A DNA stretch of 48,197 nucleotides from an uncultured Atopobiaceae bacterium (GTDB lineage Bacteria; Actinomycetota; Coriobacteriia; Coriobacteriales; Atopobiaceae), in the NCBI GenBank assembly GCA_947625405.1, contig CANQOF010000014.1, positions 1 to 48,197 on the forward strand, in the 5' to 3' direction. Position numbers and translations under genes: made by a program. The notes beneath the pieces were generated by a model that was not told the DNA's origin, ran no database searches, and saw only the letters and a program-made list of their open reading frames with translations. Below are positions 15,867-26,904 of the stretch, piece by piece. Position 1 is the stretch's first letter, and the number at the start of each line of letters is the position of its first letter.

Positions 15867-18459
15867 ATTCACCGAGAAAGCGCGCAAGGCGATGTCCCTC
15901 GCCCAAACCGAGGCCCGAAACCTCGGCCAAAGCTTCGTGGGTACCGAGCATCTCCTGCTCGGCCTCATCAAGCAGGAAGACGGCATCGCCGCCCAAGCGC
16001 TCGCCCGTCTTGAGATCACCTACGACGAGACGCTCGCGTGCGTGAAGAGCCTCACCACCACCGAGCCCGAGGACGTGCCGGGGGGCCACATCCCCTTCAC
16101 CCCGAAGGCGAAGCACGTGCTCGAGGGCGCGTTCCGCGAGACGATCGCCCGTGGGCAGACCTATATCTCCACCGAGCACCTGCTCCTCGGCCTCGTGCGC
16201 GAGGGCAACGGCCGCGCCATGGAGGCGCTCTCCCGCATGGGCGTGTCCGGGGACGCCGTGCGCAATGCCGTGAACGAACTCATCGCCCAGACGCCCGAGG
16301 GCAGGGGCCAGGCGCGCCCGCAGAACCCGGCGACGGGCATGCCGCTCGGCGGCCCCGACATGATGGGCGGCAAGCAACAGCAGGACGGGAAGTCGCTGCT
16401 CTCCGAGTACGGGCGCAACCTCACCTCGCTTGCCGCCGAGGGCAAGCTCGATCCCGTGATCGGGCGCGATCTCGAGGTGGAGCGCGTGATGCAGGTGCTC
16501 GCCCGCCGCCAGAAGAACAACCCGCTCATCCTCGGAGACCCCGGGGTCGGCAAGACCGCCATCGCCGAGGGCCTCGCGCAGCTCATCGCCTCGGGCAACG
16601 TGCCCGAGGTCCTGCGCGGAAAGCAGATCTGGACGCTCGACGTGGCCGCCATCGTGGCCGGCTCGAAGTATCGCGGCGAGTTCGAGGAGCGCCTGAAGCG
16701 CGTGATCAACGAGGTCATGAACTCCGAGAACGACATGCTCTTCATCGACGAGATCCACACGCTCATAGGCGCGGGCTCCGCCGAGGGCTCGGTGGACGCC
16801 GCATCCATCCTGAAGCCGCCGCTCTCCCGTGGCGAGATCCAGGTGATCGGCGCCACGACGGCGGACGAGTACCGCAAGCACATCGAGAAGGATTCCGCCT
16901 TCGAGCGGCGCTTCCAGCCGATCAACATCGGCGAGCCCTCCGTGGCGGACACGATCGTCATCTTGAAGGGCCTCCAGGAGCGCTACGAGGCGCACCACCA
17001 CGTGCACTACACGCCCGAGGCCATCGAGCAGGCCGTGGTGCTCTCCTCGCGCTACATCCAGGATCGCTTCCTGCCCGATAAGGCCATCGACGTCATCGAC
17101 GAGGCGGGCGCCCGCACGCGCGTGCACAAGGTGATCGTCCCCGACGACATCCAAGCCATCGACTCCGAGCTCGAACGCGTGGGCGAGGAGAAGGCCCGTG
17201 CCGCGAGCGCGCAGGAGTTCGAGCTTGCCGCGCGTCTGCGCGACGAGGAGAAGGAGCTCACGGAGCGCCGCGCCGAGCTCGAGAAGAAGTGGCACGAGGA
17301 GATGGATTCCTCGGTGGTGGAGGTTTCCGCCGACGATATCGCCGACGTGGTGTCCTCCATCACGGGCGTGCCCGTCTCGAACCTCACCGAGGCCGAGACC
17401 TCGAAGCTCCTTCGCTGCGAGGAAGTGCTCCACGAGCGCGTGATCGGCCAGAACGAGGCCGTGAGCTCGGTGGCGCGCGCCATCCGTCGCTCGCGCTCGC
17501 CGCTCAAGGACCCAAGGCGCCCCGGTGGATCGTTCATCTTCCTCGGCCCCTCCGGAGTGGGAAAGACCGAGCTCGCAAAGAGCCTCGCGGAGTTCCTCTT
17601 CGGCTCCGAGGACGCGCTCATCACCTTCGACATGTCCGAGTACATGGAGAAGTTCAACGTCTCCAAGCTCGTGGGCGCGCCTCCGGGATACGTGGGCTAC
17701 GACGAGGGCGGCGAGCTCACGAAGGCCGTGCGCAGCAAGCCCTACTCCGTCGTGCTCTTCGACGAGATCGAGAAGGCGCACCCCGACGTCTTCAACGTGC
17801 TCCTGCAGATCCTCGACGAGGGTCGCCTCACCGACGGTCAGGGCCGCAAGGTGGACTTCTCGAACACCGTCATCATCATGACGTCGAACATCGGCGCCCG
17901 CGAGATCGCCACGACCGCGCCCATGGGCTTCGGCACGCAGGGCACGGAGGGCCTCTCGCACCAAGAGATCAAGAGCCGCGTGAACGGCGAGCTCAAGCGC
18001 GTGTTTAGGCCCGAATTCCTGAACCGCGTGGACGAGATCGTGGTCTTCACCTCGCTCGGCACGGAGGAGCTGAACCAGATCGTCGACCTCATGGTGGCCG
18101 ATCTTCGGGATCGCCTCATCGCCGAGGGCATGTCCATCGAGCTCACCGACGCCGCGCGCGCCAAGCTCATCAAAGACGGCACCGACACCGTCTACGGCGC
18201 GCGTCCCCTGCGCCGCGCCATCCAGACGCTCATCGAGGACCCGCTCGCCGAGCGGCTCCTGGGCGGCGAATGGGGCCCCGGCCATATCATCATGGTGGAC
18301 GCCGAGGACGACGAGCTTGTGTTCACGGGCAAGAAGGGCGAGATCCCGGCTCCGCGCACGCGCGAGACCATGGAGCGCCCGAGGGCTCGCGAGAGCTGGA
18401 CGGTGCCCGCCACGCCCCGCGGCGTGGCGCCCGCGCAGGACGTTTCCCAGGAAGGCTGA
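15856..18459 (+). CDS. clpC: ATP-dependent Clp protease ATP-binding subunit ClpC
   Basis: AAA+ unfoldase that feeds substrates to ClpP; 867 residues. Two Clp-N repeats occupy about 1-145. The first ATPase domain has Walker A GDPGVGKT (near 227) and Walker B LFIDEIH, followed by a UVR-like middle coiled coil ([19 protein letters not shown], near 455) typical of ClpC. The second has GPSGVGKTE (near 564) and [14 protein letters not shown], with the pore segment [14 protein letters not shown] 40-residue C-terminal tail is rich in Arg and Pro. AAGGAGGGA precedes the ATG. The CtsR and McsA/McsB genes that often accompany clpC in Firmicutes are absent here. Confidence 0.97.
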   Translation: MFDKFTEKARKAMSLAQTEARNLGQSFVGTEHLLLGLIKQEDGIAAQALARLEITYDETLACVKSLTTTEPEDVPGGHIPFTPKAKHVLEGAFRETIARGQTYISTEHLLLGLVREGNGRAMEALSRMGVSGDAVRNAVNELIAQTPEGRGQARPQNPATGMPLGGPDMMGGKQQQDGKSLLSEYGRNLTSLAAEGKLDPVIGRDLEVERVMQVLARRQKNNPLILGDPGVGKTAIAEGLAQLIASGNVPEVLRGKQIWTLDVAAIVAGSKYRGEFEERLKRVINEVMNSENDMLFIDEIHTLIGAGSAEGSVDAASILKPPLSRGEIQVIGATTADEYRKHIEKDSAFERRFQPINIGEPSVADTIVILKGLQERYEAHHHVHYTPEAIEQAVVLSSRYIQDRFLPDKAIDVIDEAGARTRVHKVIVPDDIQAIDSELERVGEEKARAASAQEFELAARLRDEEKELTERRAELEKKWHEEMDSSVVEVSADDIADVVSSITGVPVSNLTEAETSKLLRCEEVLHERVIGQNEAVSSVARAIRRSRSPLKDPRRPGGSFIFLGPSGVGKTELAKSLAEFLFGSEDALITFDMSEYMEKFNVSKLVGAPPGYVGYDEGGELTKAVRSKPYSVVLFDEIEKAHPDVFNVLLQILDEGRLTDGQGRKVDFSNTVIIMTSNIGAREIATTAPMGFGTQGTEGLSHQEIKSRVNGELKRVFRPEFLNRVDEIVVFTSLGTEELNQIVDLMVADLRDRLIAEGMSIELTDAARAKLIKDGTDTVYGARPLRRAIQTLIEDPLAERLLGGEWGPGHIIMVDAEDDELVFTGKKGEIPAPRTRETMERPRARESWTVPATPRGVAPAQDVSQEG

Positions 18460-18471
18460 GAGGGCGAGAGA

Positions 18472-19539
18472 GTGCCAGAGACCACCACAAACCCCACGCT
18501 GGAGGAGCGCTTCGATAAGGCCAAGCGCCTCACCGCGCCGGGCACGCCGCTTCGCCGCGCGCTCGACATGATCCTCTCCGGCCACCTCGGCGCGCTCATC
18601 TGCGTGGGGGATGTGGAGTCCGTCATCGCGGCGGGAAACGATGGCTTCCCCCTGAACATCGACTTCTCGGCGAACCGCCTCTTCGAGCTCTCGAAGATGG
18701 ACGGCGCCATCGTGGTGGATGAGGACCTCAAGCGCATCTACCGCGCGAACTTCCACCTGAACCCCGGCATGGACGTGCCCACCTTCGAAACCGGCATGCG
18801 CCATCGCACCGCGTCGCGCATCTCCTCGCAAACCGAGGCGATGGTGATCTCCATCTCCGAGCGCCGACAGGTGGCCCACGTCTACATCGACGGCGAGAGC
18901 TTCGTGATCCACACGATCGCCGAGCTCATGGCCCTCGTGAACCAACTCCTCATCACGCTGCAATCCACGCGCCAGGCCCTCGACAGGAGCCTTCTGCGCC
19001 TGACGTCGCTCGAGCTCGACAACTACGTGACGCTCGCGGACATCGCGGGGATCTTCGCGTCCTTCGAGGTGCTCATGACGGCCGCCGAGGAGCTGAACGA
19101 CCTCATCCTCCAGCTGGGCGACCAAGGTCGCATCGTGGCGATGCAGGAAGAGCAGCACCTCGGCGACATGGACCAGGAATACAACCTGATGATCCGCGAT
19201 TACGCGCGCGACAGCTCCGTGGCGAACGCGCGCGCCGTGCGCGCGGCCTTCCACGCGATGAACGACATCGACTTCCACGACCCCGCGCTCGTGGGGCGTA
19301 TGCTCGGCTACGAGCACCTTCGCGAGGATTCGATCGTCTCGCCGCTGGGCCTTCGCACGCTGAATCGCGTGAGTGTGGTGCGCCAGGGTATCGCGGACAA
19401 GATCGTCGACGAGTACGGCTCGCTCCAGGAGCTCCTCGACGACATCGAGGACAACCCGGCGCGCCTGAAGGACGCGGGCGTGCGCGAGCCCACGATCCTG
19501 GCGGACAGCTTGGATCGCATGAGGGTTCGGAGGGAGTAG
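18472..19539 (+). CDS. disA: Diadenylate cyclase DisA
   Basis: Makes the second messenger c-di-AMP from two ATP and scans DNA for damage; 355 residues, the standard length. The catalytic motifs DGA (77-79) and RHRTA (110-114) are intact. A long helical spine follows, and the C terminus has the helix-hairpin-helix region (QGIADKIVDEYGSLQELLDDI). It starts with GTG 12 bp after clpC, with GAGAGGGCGAGAG as ribosome site. radA, which often precedes disA in Firmicutes, is not present here. Confidence 0.97.
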   Translation: MPETTTNPTLEERFDKAKRLTAPGTPLRRALDMILSGHLGALICVGDVESVIAAGNDGFPLNIDFSANRLFELSKMDGAIVVDEDLKRIYRANFHLNPGMDVPTFETGMRHRTASRISSQTEAMVISISERRQVAHVYIDGESFVIHTIAELMALVNQLLITLQSTRQALDRSLLRLTSLELDNYVTLADIAGIFASFEVLMTAAEELNDLILQLGDQGRIVAMQEEQHLGDMDQEYNLMIRDYARDSSVANARAVRAAFHAMNDIDFHDPALVGRMLGYEHLREDSIVSPLGLRTLNRVSVVRQGIADKIVDEYGSLQELLDDIEDNPARLKDAGVREPTILADSLDRMRVRRE

Positions 19540-20310
19540 GTGCTCGCGCCCGAAACCCTCCCCAAGCGCATGGGCATGGCCGCGAGCTATGCCAAGGATG
19601 CGGCCTGCGTGGTGGTGTGCGGCGGGCGAGGCGAGCGCCTCGGCCTTCGGCAGGGCAAGGCGCTCGTGCCGATCCTCGGCATGCCGATGGCGCTTTGGAG
19701 CGTGCAGGCGGCCGCGGAGGCGCCCTCCATCGACCTCATCGTGGTGGTGTGTCGCCAAGACGACGAGGCCGCGCTCCTTCGCGCCCTCTCCACCATGCCG
19801 ATCACCGGCAACATCGTCATCGCGAAGGCCGGGCGCACGCGCCAAGCCTCGGTGGCCGCGGGGCTCTCGCTCGTGCCGGCGAGCGTGCCCTACGTGTGCA
19901 TCCACGACGGCGCGCGCCCGCTCGTGAGCCCGGAGCTCTTCGAGGAGACCCTCTCGTACCTGCGCGACGATTCGACGCTCTCGGGCGCGATCGCGGCCTA
20001 TCCCGCCACCGACACGCTCAAGGTGTGCGAGCGCGGCGTGATCCAATACACCCCCAAGCGCTCGAGGTTCTGGTACGCGCAGACGCCGCAGACCTTCCGC
20101 ACGCGCCACCTTCGCGAGGCGCTCGCGGAGGCGGTGGCCGAGGGCTGGGATTTCACCGACGACGCATCGGCCGTGGAGCGCTGGGGCGGCACCGTGGTCT
20201 GCGTGAAGTCATCGCCCGACAACCTGAAGATCACCGTCCCCGAGGATCTGGAGATGGCCGAGGCGCTCCTCTCCGAGCGCCTCACGCGGCAGTGGGAAGA
20301 GGAGTTCTAG
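19540..20310 (+). CDS. ispD: 2-C-methyl-D-erythritol 4-phosphate cytidylyltransferase
   Basis: Third committed step of the MEP isoprenoid pathway: joins CTP and MEP to give CDP-ME. 256 residues. The nucleotide loop GGRGERLG and GKALVPILG are followed by the RTRQASVAAGL substrate segment, HDGARPLVS, and QTPQTF with DDASAVE. SSPDNLKITVPEDL is near the C terminus. It starts with a GTG directly after the disA stop, using GGAGGGA inside disA; later ATGs (MGMAAS or MAAS) are also possible starts. The next gene, ispF, starts directly after its stop. Confidence 0.95.
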   Translation: MLAPETLPKRMGMAASYAKDAACVVVCGGRGERLGLRQGKALVPILGMPMALWSVQAAAEAPSIDLIVVVCRQDDEAALLRALSTMPITGNIVIAKAGRTRQASVAAGLSLVPASVPYVCIHDGARPLVSPELFEETLSYLRDDSTLSGAIAAYPATDTLKVCERGVIQYTPKRSRFWYAQTPQTFRTRHLREALAEAVAEGWDFTDDASAVERWGGTVVCVKSSPDNLKITVPEDLEMAEALLSERLTRQWEEEF

Positions 20311-20805
20311 ATGCGCATCGGAAACGGAGTCGATGTCCACGAGCTGGTGTTTGGGCGTCCGCTCATCCTCGGCGGCGTGCGGCTCCCCTCAGACCTCGGG
20401 CTCGCGGGTCACTCCGACGCGGACGTGGTGTGCCACGCGCTCATGGACGCCCTCCTCTCGGCCGCGCGCCTGCCCGACATCGGCGAGCTCTTCCCCGATA
20501 GCGATCCCTCGCTCGAGGGCGCGAGGTCGCTCGACCTCCTCGCGCGCGTGGCGAGGAAACTCGACGAGGCGGGCTTTCGCGTGGTGGATTGCGATGTGAC
20601 GCTTTGCGCCGACGCCCCGAAGGTCGCGCCCTACAAGCGGGAAATGCGCGGCAACATCGCCCGAGCGCTCGGCGTATCCCCGGATCGCGTGGGCCTCAAG
20701 GCCACGACCTTCGAGGGCCTCGGCTTCGTGGGCGCCAAGGAGGGCATGGCGGCCATCGCCACCTGCCTTCTTGGCGAGATCGCGTCCGAGACGCCCCACG
20801 CGTAG
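20311..20805 (+). CDS. ispF: 2-C-methyl-D-erythritol 2,4-cyclodiphosphate synthase
   Basis: Cyclises CDP-ME-2-phosphate in the MEP pathway; a trimer with a zinc site. 164 residues. The metal ligands Asp8, His10 (GVDVHEL) and His42 (ADVVCHALMDALL) are present, as are GHSDAD at 33-38, DIGELFPDSDP and the KATTFEGLGFVGAKEG signature. It abuts ispD without a gap, so the two MEP-pathway enzymes are translated from one message. Confidence 0.97.
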   Translation: MRIGNGVDVHELVFGRPLILGGVRLPSDLGLAGHSDADVVCHALMDALLSAARLPDIGELFPDSDPSLEGARSLDLLARVARKLDEAGFRVVDCDVTLCADAPKVAPYKREMRGNIARALGVSPDRVGLKATTFEGLGFVGAKEGMAAIATCLLGEIASETPHA

Positions 20806-20828
20806 GCGCGACGGCTAGACTCAGCCGC

Positions 20829-21525
20829 ATGTTTGCGAGAACGAAAGAGGACATCGAGGCGTTTCGGCAGCGCGATCCCGCGGCCACGTCGACGCTCTCG
20901 ATCATGCTGAACTCCCCAGGCATGCGCGCGATATGGGCGCATCGTCGCGAGCATTGGATGTGGACGCACGGGCTCAAGGGCCTCGCGCGCTACTGCTCCA
21001 CGCGCGCTCGCAAGAAGTTCGGCGTGGAGATCCACCCCGCGGCCACCATCGGGCGCCGCTTCGTGATCGACCACGGCATGGGCATCGTGATCGGCGAGAC
21101 CACGATCATCGGCGACGATTGCATGCTCTACCAAGGCGCCACGCTCGGCGGCACCGGCAAGGAAACCGGCAAGCGCCACCCCACACTCGGAAACCACGTG
21201 GTCGTGGGCGTGGGCGCGAGCGTGCTCGGCAACGTGACCATCGGCGACTACGCGAAGGTGGGCGGAGGCGCCGTGGTGGTGAAGGACGTGCCGCCGCGCT
21301 GCACCGTCGTGGGCGTGCCCGGACACGTGACCACGAACTGCGGCGTACGCGTCCGTCGCGCGGCAGACGACCTCGGCGAGCCCGTGGGGCCCGAGTCCGC
21401 GCGACGCCGCCAATACCTGCCCGACCCCATCGACCAAACCATCGCCATCCTCGAGGCGAGGATCGCCCAGCTCGAGCGCCAGCTCGAGGCTCAGGCGAGT
21501 GCGCGAGTGGAGGAGGATCGCGAAG

Positions 21526-21539
<14 letters not shown>
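20829..21539 (+). CDS. cysE: Serine O-acetyltransferase
   Basis: Acetylates serine for cysteine synthesis; 236 residues. The left-handed beta-helix hexapeptide region begins with GVEIHPAATIGRRFVIDHGMGIVIGETTIIGDDCMLYQG and includes the catalytic GGTGKETGKRHP segment. The C-terminal 50 residues form a short helical tail (QTIAILEARIAQLERQLEAQ) beyond the core. The ATG at 20829 starts the family match. The first codons of cysS overlap the end of this gene by 14 bases, so cysteine synthesis and cysteine charging are linked in one transcript. Confidence 0.94.
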
Positions 21540-23016
<1,477 letters not shown>

Positions 23017-23017
23017 C

Positions 23018-23971
23018 ATGGCCGCTTCTCGAAACGCCAAAGGTTCGGGCCCCAAGGGCTCGAGCGCCCGCCGAGGCGCGAGGGGCCCGGCGCGAGGCGG
23101 CAACGTCTCTCGTGGCGCGCGCCCGCAGGATCGCGCGCACCGCAGGCCGGAGGACCCGCGTTCCCGGCGTCCACGCCCGCGCGCGGCCTCGCAGAAGGCG
23201 ACGCTCACGGGCGATGTGGTCTACGGTCGCCGCTCCGTGGCGGAGGCGCTCGAGGCCGAGCTCCCCGTGCGCCAGGCCTTCGTGGCCGAGGCGCCACGCG
23301 GCCGAGATGCCACGCTCGCGCGGCTGATCTCTAGCCTCGAGGATCGCGGCGTGGAGGTGAAGGCCGTCTCCAAGGCCACGCTCGACGGCTTCGCGTTCGG
23401 CGGAAACCACCAGGGCATCCTCCTCGAGATCGAACCCTTCGGCTACTCCGAGCTCGGAGATCTCGTGGCGAGGGCGGGCGAGGGGGATGCTCTCGTCGTG
23501 CTACTCGACCACGTGCAAGACGAGGGCAACCTCGGCGCCATCGCGCGCTCTGCCGAGTGCGTGGGCGCGAGCGGCCTCGTCATCGCCAACCGTCGGGCCG
23601 CGGGAGTGGGGCCCGGCGCCTATAAGACGAGCGCGGGGGCCCTCGCGCACCTCCCCGTCGCGCAGGTGCCGAACCTCGCGAGCGCCATCGACGAGCTCAA
23701 GAAGGCGGGCTTCTGGGTGGTCTGCGCCACGGAGCACGCCGACGCGAGCCTTTGGGAGAGCGATCTCTCCGGGCGCATCTGCCTCGTGATGGGCTCCGAG
23801 GACAAGGGCGTCTCGCGTCTCGTGCGCGAGCATGGCGATCTCTCCCTCGCGCTTCCCATGGTGGGTCGCATCGAATCGCTCAACGTGGCCCAGGCGGCGA
23901 CGGTCTTTTGCTACGAGTGGCTGCGCCACACTCTTGGCGAGCTCGACGCGCGGCCCTTCGAGAGGGCATGA
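23018..23971 (+). CDS. rlmB: 23S rRNA (guanosine-2'-O-) methyltransferase RlmB
   Basis: SPOUT-class methyltransferase, 317 residues, of the TrmH/RlmB family that 2'-O-methylates a guanosine in the 23S peptidyl-transferase region. The substrate-binding domain (VVYGRRSVAEALEA to GGNHQGILLEI) is followed by the trefoil-knot motifs NLGAIARSAECVGASGLVI, CLVMGSEDKGVSRLV and LPMVGRIESLNVAQAATV. The first 65 residues are an Arg/Gly-rich basic extension likely to bind RNA. In Firmicutes it sits in the same cysS-(mrnC)-rlmB-yacP order, which supports the call over other TrmH paralogues. Confidence 0.92.
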   Translation: MAASRNAKGSGPKGSSARRGARGPARGGNVSRGARPQDRAHRRPEDPRSRRPRPRAASQKATLTGDVVYGRRSVAEALEAELPVRQAFVAEAPRGRDATLARLISSLEDRGVEVKAVSKATLDGFAFGGNHQGILLEIEPFGYSELGDLVARAGEGDALVVLLDHVQDEGNLGAIARSAECVGASGLVIANRRAAGVGPGAYKTSAGALAHLPVAQVPNLASAIDELKKAGFWVVCATEHADASLWESDLSGRICLVMGSEDKGVSRLVREHGDLSLALPMVGRIESLNVAQAATVFCYEWLRHTLGELDARPFERA

Positions 23972-24556
23972 GTGGCGAACGCGCGCTCGCTTCCCCTTCT
24001 CGTGGTAGATGGCTATAACGCCATCTACGCGAGCGACGCGTACCTCTCCCTCGTCAACGAGCCACGCACGGAGCCTCGCGCCGCGGCGAGCCGGCTCTCC
24101 ACCGACCCCTTCGATCGCGCGCGGGAGGCGCTCCTCGCCGATGTGGCCACCTTCGCCGCGGGGAGCTTCGAGGCGGTGATCGTCTACGACGGCGCGCGCA
24201 ATCTCTCCATCGAGCGTCCCGAGCGCGTGATCGGCGGGGTTCGCGTGGTGTTTTCGCGCGAGGGGCAGTCGGCTGACGCAGTGATAGAGAAGATGGTCAC
24301 GCAAGCGCGCGACGCGGGGCGTCCGGTCACGCTTGTGACCTCGGATAACACCATTCGCGCCACGGTGGCGGGCGTGCCCGTCTCGCTCATGTCGAGCGCG
24401 CTCCTCGCCCGCGAGGTGGACGCGATCGAGGACGAGCGCGCAAGCGATGAGCGCCTCCCGGGAAAGGGGAGAATGGCGCTCGAGGATCGCCTGAGCCCGG
24501 CGAGTCGCGCGGCGCTCGACGCCATCATCGGCCGCGCGAAACGAGGCGATTCCTAA
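23972..24556 (+). CDS. NYN-domain ribonuclease, YacP/Rae1 family
   Basis: 194 residues, starting with GTG immediately after the rlmB stop. The NYN (PIN-like) nuclease fold is marked by LLVVDGYNAIYA with the first catalytic Asp, VIVYDGARN, FSREGQSADAVIEKMV, and VTLVTSDNTIR. In Bacillus subtilis the homologue Rae1/YacP is a ribosome-associated mRNA endonuclease. The neighbour order rlmB-yacP is the same as in Firmicutes. About 60 bp downstream lies the tRNA-Thr gene. Confidence 0.88.
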   Translation: MANARSLPLLVVDGYNAIYASDAYLSLVNEPRTEPRAAASRLSTDPFDRAREALLADVATFAAGSFEAVIVYDGARNLSIERPERVIGGVRVVFSREGQSADAVIEKMVTQARDAGRPVTLVTSDNTIRATVAGVPVSLMSSALLAREVDAIEDERASDERLPGKGRMALEDRLSPASRAALDAIIGRAKRGDS

Positions 24557-24600
24557 GCATGCGCGTCCGAGTGCGCGTCATCCGCTACCATGGAGCCCAC

Positions 24601-24675
24601 GCCGAAGTGGCTCAACGGTAGAGCAACTGATTTGTAATCAGTGGGTTGCAGGTTCGATTCCTGTCTTCGGCTCCA
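24601..24675 (+). tRNA. tRNA-Thr (anticodon TGT)
   Basis: Acceptor arms GCCGAAG and CTTCGGC pair perfectly, the D arm is GCTC/GAGC, and the anticodon stem ACTGA/TCAGT closes the loop TTTGTAA with anticodon TGT. The T arm GCAGG/CCTGT has the loop TTCGATT with one G-T pair. A CCA end is encoded. It reads ACA codons. Confidence 0.97.
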
Positions 24676-24687
24676 CGGGTACTCGAA

Positions 24688-24711
24688 GGGCGCCGCGTAT
24701 GGCGCCCTTTT
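24688..24711 (+). terminator. Terminator after tRNA-Thr
   Basis: GGGCGCC (24688-24694) pairs with GGCGCCC (24701-24707) and TTTT follows. It ends the plus-strand transcript directly before the convergent YhgE/Pip gene. Confidence 0.85.
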
Positions 24712-24714
24712 CGT

Positions 24715-26904
24715 TCACTCTTTGAAGATGAGGTGCGAGGCCTCGAGCTTCTCGTCCACGTAGTCGTTCAGCTTGATGATGGGCCTCCTGAGCGCGAGGC
24801 CGATGAGCAAAAACGGGATGAGGAAGGCGGCTAGGCTCGCGAGCGCCATAGCGAGCTGGTTGCCGTAGATGCCCGCGATGCAGCTCTCGAAGGCGAGCAT
24901 GGAGTGCGAGAACGGAAGCCACGGATAGAGCGCGATGAAGAAGGGCCCCGACACCTGCACCGGGAAGACCCCGCCCGCGCCCGCGATCTGCGCGACGAGC
25001 CCCACGATGACGAGCGCCTCGCCCACCCTCCCGAAGGAGAGCACGAGCGTGTAGATGATGTTCGAGAAGACGATCGACGCCACCCAGCCGCTCGCGATGA
25101 GGAGGAGCGGATGGATGCACTGGATCCTCAGGAAGAGGATCGCACCGAGCATGAGGATCGTCGTCTGGCAGAGGGAGATGAGGGCGAAGGTGAGGTAGCG
25201 GCCGAGGTAGCACTGGTTGGCGGTGAGGCGTCTGCCGGTGGCCGCCTCGACTTTCGCCCGACGCGCGCTGGAGACGCTCGTCTGCACGAGCGCCACCTCG
25301 AAGATGCAACCGATCCATATCGCGAGCGAGAGGTAGAAGGGCGCCATCGCGCTGCCGTTGTTGGCCATCGGGAAGACCTCGTGGCGCACGAGCTGCGTGG
25401 GCGATGAGAGGAAGCTCGCGAGGCCGGCGGGATCCGAGCCGATGATGGTGCGGATCTGCTCGAGGTCGCCCGAGGCGAGCGCCTGGGCGAGCTGGTCGCG
25501 CGCGGTGGCGAGATGCTCTCGGGTGGAGCTCAGGGTCTCGGCCATCGCGTCGAGCGAGCCCTCCACGAGCGAGAGATCGCCAGAGAGGGTCTCCGCGGTG
25601 GTGGAGAGCCCTTCTACCTCGGACGATGCTTGCTCTCCAAGGGCGAGGGCCCCGTCGCGGAGCGCCTGGAGCCTCTGCTGGAGGGCCTTCGCGTCGGAGG
25701 CGATGGTGCCCGCCGCGGAGTCTTGGAGCGCGTCGATCGCCTCGCGCGCGGAGGCGATCTCCCCTGCGACCTTCGCGCGGTCGGCTTCCACATCCGCGGC
25801 CCCCTGCCCGAGGTCGGTGGAGGCTTGGGAGAGATCGTCGGAGAGCGCGTCGAGCACGGCGATGGCCTGGTCGATCGCGGCGAGGGCTGGGCTCTCGGGG
25901 TTGATGGCCGCCACGGCCGCGCGAAGGTCGGCGTAGGCCGAGGCGAGCCTCGACGCGTCGTCGGCGGCATCGTCGAGCACCCGCTGGTTCGCGGGAACGG
26001 CGTTTTCCCCGGCGTCGAGCACGCCGTTCGCGGCGGCGGCGAGTGCGTTGAGCTCGACTTGCGTCTCGGAAAGCGCTGAGCTGAGGATGTCCTCCACGCT
26101 CCCGAGCGCCGTAGCGCCTTCGGAGAGCCCGTCCTGCGCCTCGTCGAGGAGCGGCTCCAAGGTCTCGTCGAGCGAGCCGAGATCGTCGAGCACGTTGCCC
26201 GTGGCCTCGAGGAGCGAGGAGCACGAGCCGGCGAGGTCCGCGAAGGCGCTCGTGCCCGCGGTGGCCTCGTCGAGGTCGGCGAGGGTTTCGTCGAGCACCG
26301 AGAGGAGGCGCGTGCCGTAGTTGCCCACCCCCTCGCCGTCCATGAAGCTCATGAGGTCGGTGACGGTGCCGAGGGCCACGTCGGCCACCACCTTGGCGAA
26401 CTGCGTGTTCACCTCATGCTGGAGGTCGAGGGCCCCTTCGCTCGTGAGCTCGGGCGCCACCGCGTTCGTCTTCTGGTTCACGTAGTAGTCGATGGTGGAT
26501 CCCGCCTTGGAGGCGCGCGGATCCGAGAACACCTGCAGCATGTTGCGGCTGAAGTCCTCGGGGATCACGAGCGCGGCGAAGTACTCGCCCGAATCCACGC
26601 CCGCCACGGCGTCCTCGGGCGTGGTGAAGACCCAGTGGAACTCGTCGTTTCCCCGAAGCGCGTTCACCACGGCATCACCGGTGTTCACTCGCGTGGGGAA
26701 GAGCTCGCTCTCGTAGCCCTCGTCGGCATTCGCGACGGCCACGGCGAGCTCGTCGGTGCGCGCGTAGGGGTCCCAGAAGGCGAGGAGGCTGAACCACGCG
26801 TAGAGCGATGCGGTGAGCAAGAGCCCCATGGCCACGATGGCGGCGATCACGTTCGCCTTGAGAGAGGTGAGGTCTTCCACGAAGAGGCGCCAGATGTTAC
26901 GCAT
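24715..26904 (-). CDS. YhgE/Pip-family membrane protein
   Basis: 729 residues. One N-terminal membrane helix (VIAAIVAMGLLLTASLYAWFSLLAFW) is followed by an extracytoplasmic domain with VAVANADEGYESELFPTRVNTGD and DYYVNQKTN, the pattern of the YhgE/Pip (phage infection protein) family. A long Ala/Asp/Leu-rich helical, coiled-coil-like region spans about 190-530, and five or six C-terminal helices resemble ABC-2 permeases. Its first eight bases overlap the stop of the gene at 26897-29566, so the two are co-translated. Proteins of this family are linked to phage adsorption and to type VII secretion accessory EsaA/YueB. The precise role here is unknown. Confidence 0.85.
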   Translation of the reverse strand: MRNIWRLFVEDLTSLKANVIAAIVAMGLLLTASLYAWFSLLAFWDPYARTDELAVAVANADEGYESELFPTRVNTGDAVVNALRGNDEFHWVFTTPEDAVAGVDSGEYFAALVIPEDFSRNMLQVFSDPRASKAGSTIDYYVNQKTNAVAPELTSEGALDLQHEVNTQFAKVVADVALGTVTDLMSFMDGEGVGNYGTRLLSVLDETLADLDEATAGTSAFADLAGSCSSLLEATGNVLDDLGSLDETLEPLLDEAQDGLSEGATALGSVEDILSSALSETQVELNALAAAANGVLDAGENAVPANQRVLDDAADDASRLASAYADLRAAVAAINPESPALAAIDQAIAVLDALSDDLSQASTDLGQGAADVEADRAKVAGEIASAREAIDALQDSAAGTIASDAKALQQRLQALRDGALALGEQASSEVEGLSTTAETLSGDLSLVEGSLDAMAETLSSTREHLATARDQLAQALASGDLEQIRTIIGSDPAGLASFLSSPTQLVRHEVFPMANNGSAMAPFYLSLAIWIGCIFEVALVQTSVSSARRAKVEAATGRRLTANQCYLGRYLTFALISLCQTTILMLGAILFLRIQCIHPLLLIASGWVASIVFSNIIYTLVLSFGRVGEALVIVGLVAQIAGAGGVFPVQVSGPFFIALYPWLPFSHSMLAFESCIAGIYGNQLAMALASLAAFLIPFLLIGLALRRPIIKLNDYVDEKLEASHLIFKE

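Noticed and set aside
15634-20109. 1491-codon minus-strand open frame
   Set aside because: Shadow of lysS, clpC, disA and ispD; these have clear family motifs in the other strand.
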